DNA of 64,000 bases, taken from Mycobacterium intermedium (GTDB taxonomy: Bacteria; Actinomycetota; Actinomycetes; Mycobacteriales; Mycobacteriaceae). The position numbers and the translations under genes were made by a program. Each line of letters begins with the position of its first letter. Position 1 is the first letter of the stretch. Shown here in pieces: positions 17,406 through 25,827 of the stretch. The stretch lies in the NCBI RefSeq assembly GCF_002086275.1, contig NZ_MVHT01000004.1:1-64000 (forward strand), written 5' to 3'. The notes under the pieces were generated by a model, which was not told the DNA's origin, did no database searches, and was given only the letters and a program-made list of their open reading frames with translations.

Positions 17406-18480
17406 CGCACCTCAGGAAGCCGCGTTCCGGGAGCGCCTGCGATCCTGGCTTTCGGTGCACGCCAAGGAATATGCCGGCTCGGGCGACGAATACTGGGAGC
17501 GCCAGGGCGAATGGCATCGGGCCCTGTACCAGGAGGGCTTTTTCGGACTGTCGTGGCCCCGGGAGTACGGCGGTCTCGAGTTGCCCCCGGTGTATGACGT
17601 CATCGTGGATGAAGAGCTGGCCCGCGCCGGCGCTCCGCCTCGGCCCAGCGTGGGTTATCTGGTGTACGGCATCGGCCGGCACGCCAGCGACGAACTGCGG
17701 CAACGCTTCCTGCCCGGGATCATCAACGGAACGGAACGGTGGTGCCAAGGTTTCAGTGAGCCAGGCGCCGGCTCCGACTTGGCGTCGCTGACCACCACCG
17801 CCACCCGCGAAGGCGACACCTACGTCGTGCACGGGCACAAAATCTGGACGAGCTACTCCGACGTCGCCGACTGGTGTCTGCTGCTGGCCCGCACCGATCC
17901 GACCGTCAAACGGCATCGCGGTATTTCGGCGTTCATCATCGAGATGAAACAGCCTGGGGTGCAACAGCATCCGCTGCGTATGATCAACGGGGTCACCAAC
18001 GAGTTCGGCCAGGTGTTCTTCGACGGCGCGAAGGTCCCGGCAGACCGGATGGTCGGTGCGCCGGGCGACGGCTGGGCGGTCGCCATGACGGTCGTCGGCC
18101 ACGAGCGGGAACCGTCCACGTTGGGCTACGCGGCCCGATACAACAAGCTGGTTCGGGAGATGGCGGCGCGTAGCGACGGCGAGATCAGCGACGAGTTGGC
18201 CTGGGCGGCGGTCCAGGCCGAGATGCTCACCCATCACGTGCGCCGGCGGCTCTCCGAACAGCTCGACGGAGTGTCGCACGGGCCGGAGGGGTCGCTGGAT
18301 AAGCTGCTGATGACCTGGGTGGAGCAGTCCGTCGGGCATGCCGCGCTGGCCGTCGCGGGTACCCGTGATCCAGACCTGCTCAGCGCTTACCTGTACAGCC
18401 GGGCCCAAAGTGTGATGGGCGGGACATCGCAGATACAAAAGAACATCATCGCTTCGCGAATCCTGGGATTGGGGGTTTGA
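17392..18480 (+). CDS. Acyl-CoA dehydrogenase, second subunit (FadE)
   Basis: 362 residues starting at TTG 17392 (DFRDAPQEAAFRERLRSWL, the usual FadE start). It contains the FAD/substrate loop WCQGFSEPGAGSDLASL and VHGHKIWTSYSDVADWCLLLARTD; the C-terminus ends MGGTSQIQKNIIASRILGLG, typical of the family. The preceding short FadE overlaps it by 14 bp and the crotonase gene starts 2 bp after its stop. I infer a heteromeric enzyme with the upstream subunit that introduces an alpha,beta double bond during side-chain beta-oxidation. Confidence 0.9.
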   Translation: MDFRDAPQEAAFRERLRSWLSVHAKEYAGSGDEYWERQGEWHRALYQEGFFGLSWPREYGGLELPPVYDVIVDEELARAGAPPRPSVGYLVYGIGRHASDELRQRFLPGIINGTERWCQGFSEPGAGSDLASLTTTATREGDTYVVHGHKIWTSYSDVADWCLLLARTDPTVKRHRGISAFIIEMKQPGVQQHPLRMINGVTNEFGQVFFDGAKVPADRMVGAPGDGWAVAMTVVGHEREPSTLGYAARYNKLVREMAARSDGEISDELAWAAVQAEMLTHHVRRRLSEQLDGVSHGPEGSLDKLLMTWVEQSVGHAALAVAGTRDPDLLSAYLYSRAQSVMGGTSQIQKNIIASRILGLGV

Positions 18481-18481
18481 C

Positions 18482-19249
18482 GTGTACGACATGCCAACCG
18501 AAATCGACGTTCGCGCCGACGGTCCGCTGCGCATCATCACGCTGAACCGCCCGGACGAACTCAACGCCGTCAACGACAGCCTGCATGTCGGGCTGGCGCG
18601 ACTGTGGCAGCGATTGACCGACGACCCGACGGCCCGCGCGGCCGTCCTCACCGGCAGCGGGAAGGCCTTCTCGGCCGGCGGCGATTTCAACTATCTGGCC
18701 GAACTTGCGCAAGACGCCGACCTGCGGTCCAAGACCATTCGCGATGGTCGCGAGATAGTGCTGGGCATGGCGCGTTGTCGAATCCCGGTGATAGCGGCCG
18801 TCAACGGCCCAGCGGTCGGGCTCGGTTGCAGCCTCGTCGCGCTGAGCGACATCGTCTACATTGCCAAGGACGCGTTTCTGGCCGACCCGCATGTGCAAGT
18901 CGGCTTGGTGGCGGCCGACGGCGGACCGCTGACCTGGCCGCTGCATATCAGCCTGTTGCTGGCCAAGGAATATGCCCTGACCGGAACCAGGATTCGCGCA
19001 GAGCGGGCCGTCGAGCTCGGCCTGGCCAACCACGCCGTGGACGACCCGTTCACCGAAGCGGTGGCCTGCGCCAAGCGCATCCTGGAGCTGCCGCAGCAGG
19101 CGGTCGAAAGTACCAAGCGGGTGCTGAACATCCACCTCGAGCGCGCCGTCCTGGCCAGCCTGGACTACGCGCTGTCCGCCGAGAGCCAGTCGTTCGTCAC
19201 GGAGGACTTCCGCAACATCGTCACCAAGTTGACGGCGGGTAAGAACTGA
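18482..19249 (+). CDS. Crotonase-fold protein (enoyl-CoA hydratase/isomerase family)
   Basis: 255 residues with the crotonase fold: oxyanion-hole segment GKAFSAGGDF, GPAVGLGCSLVALSD, then FLADPHVQVGLVAADGG. In rat enoyl-CoA hydratase the two catalytic glutamates lie in GCELA (Glu144) and PE (Glu164); here those positions are Ser (GCSLV) and His (DPHV). It belongs to the common DPHVxxGLVAxDGG actinobacterial subgroup whose reaction is unsettled. Start GTG 18482. Last gene of the FadD-FadE-FadE operon. A standard hydratase mechanism should not be assumed. Confidence 0.87.
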   Translation: MYDMPTEIDVRADGPLRIITLNRPDELNAVNDSLHVGLARLWQRLTDDPTARAAVLTGSGKAFSAGGDFNYLAELAQDADLRSKTIRDGREIVLGMARCRIPVIAAVNGPAVGLGCSLVALSDIVYIAKDAFLADPHVQVGLVAADGGPLTWPLHISLLLAKEYALTGTRIRAERAVELGLANHAVDDPFTEAVACAKRILELPQQAVESTKRVLNIHLERAVLASLDYALSAESQSFVTEDFRNIVTKLTAGKN

Positions 19250-19255
19250 AGCCGG

Positions 19256-20125
19256 TCAAATATCGTGCTGCCGAAGAAATTCGCGCATCACGCGGTCGAA
19301 CCGTTCGGGCTCTTCGATGAACGGCAGGTGCGCCGATGATTCGAAGAACTCGAACCGCGAACCCTTGATGCGCTGATGCATCTCACGCATGTGTTCGGGT
19401 GAGCATTCGTCGTACTTGCCCGCGAGAAGCAGTGTCGGCACGCGGATCTCGTCCAGCCGGTCGAATACGTCCCAGTCTTTGACGGTGCCGACGATGCGAA
19501 AGTCGCTGGGGCCGAACATGGTCTCGAAGATCTCGACGCCCATGTTGCGGAAGGCGTCCTCGAGTTCCTGCGGCCAGGGGAGTTTGCGGCACAGGAACGT
19601 CTCGTTCCACGTCCTGATCGCCGCTTGGTATTCGGCGGAGTGGGTGGTGCCAGCCGCTTCGTGATAATCGATCGCCGCCTGCGTCGCCTCGTCCAGTTCG
19701 GACTTCAGGCGGGCGACGTTGGCCGCGAACAACGGGATGGACGCCGCGCTGTTGGAGATGGTGAAACTGGCTGCGGCGGCCGAGGTGTCGAGCAGGTGTT
19801 GCAGCGCCAGCATCCCGCCCCACGAGTTGCCGAAAAGATGGAAGCGGTCCAGTCCGAGTCCGTGCACCACGGCGTCCATTTCGGCGACGGAGCGTTCGAT
19901 GGTCCACAGGGTGGTATCGGAAGGGCGGTCAGAATTGCCGCAGCCCAACTGGTCCCAGAAAATGACCTCGCGCTCGTCGGCCAGCCGCTTCAGGGCGCTG
20001 ATGTAGGTGTGCGGCAGGCCGGGGCCGCCGTGCACCGCGAGCAGGGGCAGGCCGGGCCCGCCGCCCACGCGCTGGAACCACACCTTTCCGCCCGGGACGG
20101 CGATCGTCCCCTCCCGCTGACTCAT
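19256..20125 (-). CDS. Alpha/beta hydrolase, proline-iminopeptidase-like (S33)
   Basis: 289 residues from ATG at 20125; the open frame reaches further upstream but the family starts at GTIAVPGGKVWFQRVG. Motifs: HGGPGLPHTY (oxyanion region), GNSWGG around the nucleophile Ser, an Asp in YDECSPEH and the catalytic His in SSAHLPF. Many such enzymes are peptidases, but in catabolic loci they also act on amides, lactones or esters. It is convergent with the crotonase gene (6 bp apart) and divergent from thiolase across the second GAGAATA-N3-TTCTC palindrome, suggesting it belongs to the same regulon. Confidence 0.87.
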   Translation of the reverse strand: MSQREGTIAVPGGKVWFQRVGGGPGLPLLAVHGGPGLPHTYISALKRLADEREVIFWDQLGCGNSDRPSDTTLWTIERSVAEMDAVVHGLGLDRFHLFGNSWGGMLALQHLLDTSAAAASFTISNSAASIPLFAANVARLKSELDEATQAAIDYHEAAGTTHSAEYQAAIRTWNETFLCRKLPWPQELEDAFRNMGVEIFETMFGPSDFRIVGTVKDWDVFDRLDEIRVPTLLLAGKYDECSPEHMREMHQRIKGSRFEFFESSAHLPFIEEPERFDRVMREFLRQHDI

Positions 20126-20198
20126 GGTTGCTAGCCAACCATCCAGCAACCGGATGGCGCGGTAGTGGCCCTTCTTGCAACTCAAACTCTCAGAATGC

Positions 20199-20213
20199 GA
20201 GAATATTGTTCTC
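20199..20213. promoter_or_regulatory. Operator palindrome GAGAATA-TTG-TTCTC (copy 2 of 3)
   Basis: Inverted repeat C-GAGAA-TATTG-TTCTC-G between the divergent hydrolase (start 20125) and thiolase (start 20239) genes, 25 bp before the thiolase start codon, so a bound repressor would block both. Same 15-bp pattern as at 15046 and 63848. Confidence 0.75.
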
Positions 20214-20238
20214 GTCAACGTGTGGATGGAGTAGACCT

Positions 20239-21390
20239 GTGCCCGAAGCCGTCATCGTGTCCGCCCTGCGCACCCCGATCGGTACCGCACGCAAAGGGAC
20301 GTTGCGCGACACCACCGCTTTCGAACTGGCTCACCACGTGGTCAGCGAAGCCGCCAGCAACCTCGACCCGGCGCAGATCGATGATGTGATCCTCGGCGAG
20401 GGCCTCTATGGCGGGGGTGTGGTTGCGCGGCACGCGGCCATCACCGCCGGGCTGAGCCACGTGCCCGGCCTGGCCCAGAACCGGCACTGCGCTGCCGGGC
20501 AGGCGGCCGTGCAAAGCGCGGCGGCCAGCATTCGCGCGGGAATGGACCAGCTCATCATCGCCGGCGGGGTGAACTCGGCCTCCACCACGCCGCGATCTTT
20601 GATTAACGTCGACGGCGAATGGGTCGGTTGGTTCCCCCCGACCCACCCTGACCGGCCTGACGCGCCCAACATGGACATGTCGATCACCGTCGGCTGGAAC
20701 GCGGCGGTGAGCGCCGGGGTCAGCCGTGAGGAGATGGACGCGTGGGCGTTGCGCTCGCATCGCAACGCGATCGCCGCTATCGACGAAGGACGGTTCAAGG
20801 AAGAGATCGTTCCGATCGAGACCCCGCACGGGCTGTTCGCGGTCGACGAGCACCCACGCCGGGACACCACCCTGGAGAAGCTCGCGGCTCTGAAGCCGCT
20901 GCATCCGGAGATCGAGGGTTTCTCGATCACCGCCGGCAATGCGTGCGGTGCCAACGACGGTGCAGCCGTGCTGACCATCGCCAACGAGCGGCTGGCCGAC
21001 CAACTTGGCCTGCCCCCGCTGGCGCGGGTCCTGTCGTGGGCATCCGTGGGGGTCGATCCGGCGGCCACCGGCCTGGCGCCGGTCGAGGCGATCCCGAAAG
21101 CCCTTAAGCGCGCTCATCTTTCGATCTCTGACGTGGACCTGTTTGAGATCAACGAAGCCTTCGCGTCCATGTGCGTGGCCACCATCAAGCTGCTGGACCT
21201 GGATCCTGACCGGGTTAACGTCAGTGGCAGCGGATGTTCGCTTGGGCACCCGGTGGCGGCGACCGGAGCCAGGATGCTGGTCACGCTGGTCCACGAACTG
21301 CGCCGGCGCGGCGGCGGTGTGGGAGTCGCGGCGATGTGTGCGGGCGGCGGGATGGGTTCGGCGACGGTCATCGAAGTCCCGGCACCCTAA
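20239..21390 (+). CDS. Thiolase (acetyl-CoA acyltransferase, FadA-type)
   Basis: 383 residues from GTG 20239, chosen because GGAG precedes it and because PEAVIVSALRTPIGTARKG is the family start. Catalytic residues: Cys84 in NRHCAAGQ, His337 in CSLGHPVAATG and Cys367 in AAMCAGGGMGSA; the NEAF loop is present. It performs the thiolytic last step of beta-oxidation. It is followed after 21 bp by MeaB, and faces the hydrolase gene across a shared palindrome. Confidence 0.92.
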   Translation: MPEAVIVSALRTPIGTARKGTLRDTTAFELAHHVVSEAASNLDPAQIDDVILGEGLYGGGVVARHAAITAGLSHVPGLAQNRHCAAGQAAVQSAAASIRAGMDQLIIAGGVNSASTTPRSLINVDGEWVGWFPPTHPDRPDAPNMDMSITVGWNAAVSAGVSREEMDAWALRSHRNAIAAIDEGRFKEEIVPIETPHGLFAVDEHPRRDTTLEKLAALKPLHPEIEGFSITAGNACGANDGAAVLTIANERLADQLGLPPLARVLSWASVGVDPAATGLAPVEAIPKALKRAHLSISDVDLFEINEAFASMCVATIKLLDLDPDRVNVSGSGCSLGHPVAATGARMLVTLVHELRRRGGGVGVAAMCAGGGMGSATVIEVPAP

Positions 21391-21411
21391 TCAAGACCCC
21401 AAGCGGCCCGG

Positions 21412-22299
21412 ATGGAGATAGCCGACCTCATTGCCAACGCGCGCAACGGTTCTCAACGCGCAGCGGGTCGGTTGTTGAGCCTGGTCGAAAGTGACCGCCG
21501 GGATGAGGTGCTGGCCAGTATCGGTCCGCAGGCGGGGCACCAGCTTCTCGTCCTCGGGATCACCGGCCCACCGGGCGCGGGCAAGTCGACGACGATAGCC
21601 GCTTTGGTGGGTGCCTACCGACAGCGCGGGTGCCGGGTGGCCGTCCTCGCCGTCGACCCGTCCTCCCCGTTCAGTGGCGGGGCACTGCTCGGCGACCGCA
21701 TCCGAATGACCCAACACATCAACGATTCCGACGTGATGATCCGTTCGGTGGCCAGCCGCGGCCACCTGGGCGGGCTGGCCGCCGCCGTACCCGCCGCCAT
21801 CCGACTGCTGGGAGCCATCGGCTACGGCGTGGTCCTGTTGGAAACCGTGGGTGTCGGGCAGTCCGAGATCGAGATCGCCGCCGTCGCCGACCCGACCGTC
21901 GTCATCCTCAATCCCGGCGCGGGCGACGCAGTGCAGGCCGCGAAGGCGGGCCTGCTGGAAGTCGCGGACATCGTCGTGGTCAACAAGGCCGACCGCGACG
22001 GGGCCGAACAAACGGTGCGGGATCTACGGGCGGAAACCAAGGCTCCGATCGTCAGTCTGGTCGCCGCACGCGGCGAGGGTCTCGACGAGCTGATGGCCGC
22101 CATCGACAGCCATCACCGCACCGACAGTCGCGCCCGCCGGTTGGCCCGGGCCCGGGCTCAGATCCTGTCCCTGGCGCAAACCCGGCTGCGGGCTCGGGCG
22201 GATCTGGATCGCCTCGCCGAGTCGGTGGTCGACGGTGACGACGATCCCTACTCGGCCGCCGAACGACTGCTGTCGCCGGCTCCGCAGGACGACCGATAG
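21412..22299 (+). CDS. meaB: MeaB/ArgK-type GTPase, acyl-CoA mutase chaperone
   Basis: 295 residues. G-domain motifs are clear: P-loop GPPGAGKST (52-60), DPSSPFSGGALLGDRIRM, the switch ETVGVGQSE and NKAD for guanine recognition. MeaB proteins load and protect adenosylcobalamin in methylmalonyl-CoA-type mutases by GTP hydrolysis. In this window its only visible client is the separate B12-binding subunit at 8969; no catalytic mutase subunit is present. Probably co-transcribed with the thiolase (21 bp gap). Confidence 0.92.
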   Translation: MEIADLIANARNGSQRAAGRLLSLVESDRRDEVLASIGPQAGHQLLVLGITGPPGAGKSTTIAALVGAYRQRGCRVAVLAVDPSSPFSGGALLGDRIRMTQHINDSDVMIRSVASRGHLGGLAAAVPAAIRLLGAIGYGVVLLETVGVGQSEIEIAAVADPTVVILNPGAGDAVQAAKAGLLEVADIVVVNKADRDGAEQTVRDLRAETKAPIVSLVAARGEGLDELMAAIDSHHRTDSRARRLARARAQILSLAQTRLRARADLDRLAESVVDGDDDPYSAAERLLSPAPQDDR

Positions 22300-22321
22300 C
22301 CGATACTCTGGGCTGGTGGCC

Positions 22322-22408
22322 ATGGCTTTCGGTTGGGCCGAGGACCCAGAGATCGACGCGGCGTTCGAAGACACAACAGTCACACCAGTCACTCGAGGCG
22401 GCGGGTGA
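22322..22408 (+). CDS. Possible 28-residue ORF downstream of meaB
   Basis: ATG 22322 to TGA 22408 encodes a 28-residue acidic peptide (MAFGWAEDPEIDAAFED...) 22 bp after meaB in the same direction. No recognised domain and only a weak ribosome site. The remaining ~130 bp to the convergent KstD-like gene shows nothing else. Recorded because the composition is protein-like; it may be chance. Confidence 0.2.
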   Translation: MAFGWAEDPEIDAAFEDTTVTPVTRGGG

Positions 22409-22542
22409 CGGACCGCCCGCCTTTGCAGGACAAATCCCAACAGCGGGAAGGTATTTGGCGTGACCCGGCTTAGTTGTCGCTAGGAGTCGGGCATGGCGAC
22501 ACCCGTTCCCGCCAGAGTCGAACGTGCGCCATGTGCGCCGAT

Positions 22543-24177
22543 CTACGGCGTCTGCGACGCCCGTCCCCGTTCTGAGACCGATTGCCCGGTCGCCGCCGCA
22601 TATCCGGCCCGGTAGCCGAAAACCATTGCCGGTCCCAATGTTCCGCCGGCACCGCCATAAGCGCGACCGGTCGCGCCGGCCATCGCATTGCCCGCTGCGA
22701 ACAGGCCGGGTATCGGCCGCCCGCTGACATGGAGTACCCGGCCGTCCCGGTCGGTGCGTGGTCCACCTTTGGTGCCCATCGCGCCAACCTGAACGGGCAC
22801 GGCGTAGTAAGGCGCCGTGTCGATGGGGCCCAGCGTTTTGCCGGCGAGTGTGGTGGCGGTGTGGTCGCCCCAATAGCCGTCGTAGGCACTGGAACCGCGC
22901 CCAAAGTCTGGGTCATGGCCGGCGGCGACGTCGCGATTCCACCTCGCGATCGTTTGCTCCAAACCCGCGGCGTCGATGCCGGTCTTGGCCCCCAGCTCGG
23001 CGAGATCCGCCGACTCGCAGAACCACTCCGGGACGGGAGCGCCCGGCTCGACACCGAGAAATCCGTAGCGCTGCAGGTGGATCGAGTCGAACACGATCCA
23101 TGCCCGGTCGTTGACATACCCGCCGCGGGGGTCGAGGTAATGGAAGGCGCCGGCCATCGAGTTGTATTCGCCTGCCTCGTTGACGAACCGCCGCCCGGCC
23201 CGGTTGACGATGATGCTGCGGGGACGCGTTCGCTCCAGCCGGACGCTGCGACTGCGCGGCTTGTCGTCGATGGTGTCGCCCGGGATCTGAACGATCGGCA
23301 CCCACCACGCTTCGCCCATGTTGGCCAGATCGGCGCCGAGTGCCATCGCCATCCGCAGCCCGTCGCCGGTGTTGTTCGGGGGTGAGACCGCGCCGTGCAT
23401 CGGTCCGCGCAAGAAGGCCTGCACCAGCGCCGGATCCCACTCGAACCCGCCGGTGCCCAGGATGACACCGCGCCGGGCGCGCACGTCCATGCTCTGCTCG
23501 GGCCCGGCGATCCGCGCGCCGACCACGGCGTCGCCCTCCACAATCAGCTGCTCGGCGCGTGAATTGACACACGGTGCCACCCCGGCATCCAGCAGGCCCT
23601 GCAATAGACCGGCGACCAGCGCCGTGCCCGCCACGCACAGGTCACCGGCCCGTGCCACGTCCGCGTGCAGTCGGGCCCGGGTTTCGGCGTCGAACCCCAC
23701 ATTGGACCAGTCGGCGGGAAACGCCGTGATCCGTTCCGACCAGTCACCCAGCACCCCGAGATCGAACGGCGCCGCACTCAGCGAACGCCCGCCGCCCGGC
23801 TGTCCGCCCGGCAGTTCCGGCTGGTAGTCGGGGAAGCCCTCCGCGACCTCGAAACGCAGGCCGCTGTGCTTCTCGACGAAGTCCAGCATCAACGGCCCGG
23901 TCCGCACGAAGGTTTCGACCAATTCGTCGTCCATCGAGCCGAAGGATTGCGCGCGTAGGTATTTCAGCGCGTCGGCCACCGTCAATTCCCGATCGGGTGC
24001 ACGGTTGTGCGCCGGGATCCACGCGATGCCACCAGAAACCGCGGTGGTTCCGCCTACGGTGGGCGCCTTCTCGAACACCTTCACCGAGGCGCCGGCGGTG
24101 GCCGCCGACAGGGCCGCCGTGAGTCCCGCACCGCCACTGCCGAGTACGACGACATCGAATTCGTGATCCCAAGCCAT
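22543..24177 (-). CDS. FAD-dependent dehydrogenase, 3-ketosteroid-Delta1-dehydrogenase-like
   Basis: 544 residues. N-terminal dinucleotide fold DVVVLGSGGAGLTAALSA, then GGTTAVSGGIAWIP, and C-terminal AGNAMAGATGRAYGGAGGTLGP. The tyrosine in GRAYGGAGG aligns with Tyr487 of Rhodococcus KstD1. These enzymes desaturate the alpha-beta bond of cyclic ketones; relatives act on steroids or on 4-oxocyclohexanecarboxylate. It lies 13 bp behind the IclR regulator on the minus strand, so both are probably one transcript diverging from the MhpC/A/B operon. One of three paralogues in 13 kb. Confidence 0.87.
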   Translation of the reverse strand: MAWDHEFDVVVLGSGGAGLTAALSAATAGASVKVFEKAPTVGGTTAVSGGIAWIPAHNRAPDRELTVADALKYLRAQSFGSMDDELVETFVRTGPLMLDFVEKHSGLRFEVAEGFPDYQPELPGGQPGGGRSLSAAPFDLGVLGDWSERITAFPADWSNVGFDAETRARLHADVARAGDLCVAGTALVAGLLQGLLDAGVAPCVNSRAEQLIVEGDAVVGARIAGPEQSMDVRARRGVILGTGGFEWDPALVQAFLRGPMHGAVSPPNNTGDGLRMAMALGADLANMGEAWWVPIVQIPGDTIDDKPRSRSVRLERTRPRSIIVNRAGRRFVNEAGEYNSMAGAFHYLDPRGGYVNDRAWIVFDSIHLQRYGFLGVEPGAPVPEWFCESADLAELGAKTGIDAAGLEQTIARWNRDVAAGHDPDFGRGSSAYDGYWGDHTATTLAGKTLGPIDTAPYYAVPVQVGAMGTKGGPRTDRDGRVLHVSGRPIPGLFAAGNAMAGATGRAYGGAGGTLGPAMVFGYRAGYAAATGQSVSERGRASQTP

Positions 24178-24190
24178 GCCGGGTATCCCT

Positions 24191-24868
24191 TCAGCTCAGC
24201 AGTGCCGACAACTTGTTGGCGGCCTTGATGACAGCGTCCTTGCCGCGCATCACCACGTCCTCGCGATGGGAGATGAGGTTGATGCAGGCGGGCGGACAGG
24301 GAGCCGGGCGCGGCACCGCAACCGCCAGTCCATAGGTGTTCGGTTCGATCTCACCGTGCGTGATTACCCAGCCGCGTTCGCGGGCCGTGGCGACGAGCTC
24401 CCGCTCGCCCGGGCGCGGTGGCATGCTCGCCAACAGCGCGATCCCGGCGGCACCGCGGTCCAGCGGATAACGGCTGCCCTCATGGAAGGCGAGCTGATAG
24501 GGAACCTGGGTCGGCACGATCACCGCGACCGCCACCTGCTCGTCACCCTCGGCGACCAACAACGACACGGTGGTGCCGAGTTCGTCGGCCAACGCGCGCA
24601 GCGTCGGCGCGCTCAATTGGCGCAGATTGTTGTCGAAGGACGCACCAAGGACGGCCAGCCCCGCCGCCGGTCGGTAACGCCCATCCTCTCCCTTGGCGAC
24701 CAGCCGAAATTGGGTCAGCGTCGCCAGCAAGCGATATGCGATGGTCCGGTGCACCCCGACCTGGTCGGCGACCTCTTGCATGGTCAGCCCCTGCGGGGCG
24801 GCGGCCACCAGTTGCAGCGCCGTGAGCCCCCTGGCCAGCGTTTGTGAACCCGTCGCCGCGCCCGTCAC
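24191..24868 (-). CDS. IclR-family transcriptional regulator (MhpR-like position)
   Basis: 225 residues, slightly short for IclR proteins (~250). N-terminal winged HTH (GLTALQLVAAAPQGLTMQEVADQVGVHRTIAYRLLATL) and a C-terminal effector domain (TLRALADELGTTVSLLVAEG, then YPLDRGAAGIALLASMPP). In E. coli the mhp genes for phenylpropionate are run by MhpR, also an IclR protein. Here it diverges from genes for MhpC-, MhpA- and MhpB-like enzymes with a perfect 9-bp-arm palindrome between, so the same logic is likely. Confidence 0.9.
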   Translation of the reverse strand: MTGAATGSQTLARGLTALQLVAAAPQGLTMQEVADQVGVHRTIAYRLLATLTQFRLVAKGEDGRYRPAAGLAVLGASFDNNLRQLSAPTLRALADELGTTVSLLVAEGDEQVAVAVIVPTQVPYQLAFHEGSRYPLDRGAAGIALLASMPPRPGERELVATARERGWVITHGEIEPNTYGLAVAVPRPAPCPPACINLISHREDVVMRGKDAVIKAANKLSALLS

Positions 24869-24907
24869 AGGCTTGACATACCCCCACGTGAGGGCAAAGC
24901 TCTATAC

Positions 24908-24931
24908 ATATCGCACATTGAGGTGCGATAT
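24908..24931. promoter_or_regulatory. Operator palindrome ATATCGCAC-N6-GTGCGATAT
   Basis: Perfect 9-bp arms separated by ATTGAG in the 86-bp gap between the divergent IclR gene and the MhpC-like hydrolase gene, ending 24 bp before the latter's start. It is the obvious binding site for the IclR protein. A single arm (GTGCGATAT) recurs at 63887. Confidence 0.75.
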
Positions 24932-24954
24932 TAGCACACAGAGCCCGGGGGTCA

Positions 24955-25827
24955 TTGAGGACAGTGGCGGAGTTCGAGAGCGTGTGGAGCGACCTCCAAG
25001 GCGTCGCGTTCGAACAGGGCTACCTCGAGGCTGGGGGAGCTCGGACCCGATTCCTGCGCGCGGGCGACCCAGGCAAACCGGTGCTGATGCTGCTGCACGG
25101 CTCCGGTGGCCACGCCGAGGCCTACGTTCGAAATCTGGCCGCGCACGCCGAGCACTTCTGGACGTGGGCCATCGACATGCTCGGCCACGGCTTCACCGAC
25201 AAGCCGGGCCATCCGCTGGAAATTCGGCACTACGTCGAGCATTTGATGGCGGTACTGCGTGCCATCGGCGCTCGGCGCGCCAGCATCAGCGGCGAATCGC
25301 TCGGCGGATGGGTGGCCGCGCGCGCCGCCATCGACCACCCTGATGTGGTGGACCGACTGGTCCTGAACACGGCCGGTGGATCGCAGGCGGATCCCGTGGT
25401 GATGCAACGGATTATCGACTTGTCGATGGCCGCTGTGCAGAACCCGACCTGGGAGACCGTGCAGGCGCGGATCAAATGGCTGATGGCAGACAAGGCGAAG
25501 AACTACGACGATCTGGTGGCCAGCCGGCAGCGGATCTATCGGCAGCCGGGCTTCGTCGCTGCCATGCGTGACATCATGGCCCTGCAGGACCCCGAGATTC
25601 GTGCGCGAAATCTGTTGGGACCGGAGGAGTACGGGTCTATCACCGCACCCACCTTGGTGCTGTGGACAAGTGATGACCCGACGGCCGACGTAACGGAGGG
25701 CCGGCGGATCGCATCGATGATCCCCGGCGCCCGATTCGAACTGATGCCGGGCTGCGGGCACTGGCCGCAGTACGAGGATGCCAAGACGTTCAACCGGCTG
25801 CACATCGACTTCCTGCTGGGACGTTGA
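24955..25827 (+). CDS. mhpC: Alpha/beta hydrolase, MhpC/HsaD-type meta-cleavage product hydrolase
   Basis: 290 residues from TTG 24955 (GTG 24964 is possible). Triad: Ser115 in GESLGGW, an Asp in [10 protein letters not shown] (~240) and His269 in CGHWPQ; the oxyanion segment is [12 protein letters not shown]. Sequence style matches carbon-carbon hydrolases that split meta-cleavage products of catechols (MhpC, BphD, HsaD). Directly followed by an MhpA-like hydroxylase and MhpB, in a near-overlapping operon. The exact substrate is inferred from context only. Confidence 0.85.
   Translation: MRTVAEFESVWSDLQGVAFEQGYLEAGGARTRFLRAGDPGKPVLMLLHGSGGHAEAYVRNLAAHAEHFWTWAIDMLGHGFTDKPGHPLEIRHYVEHLMAVLRAIGARRASISGESLGGWVAARAAIDHPDVVDRLVLNTAGGSQADPVVMQRIIDLSMAAVQNPTWETVQARIKWLMADKAKNYDDLVASRQRIYRQPGFVAAMRDIMALQDPEIRARNLLGPEEYGSITAPTLVLWTSDDPTADVTEGRRIASMIPGARFELMPGCGHWPQYEDAKTFNRLHIDFLLGR

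Noticed and set aside
17158..18690. 510-residue open frame on the minus strand
   Set aside because: Antisense to the two FadE genes and the start of the crotonase; no recognisable motif.
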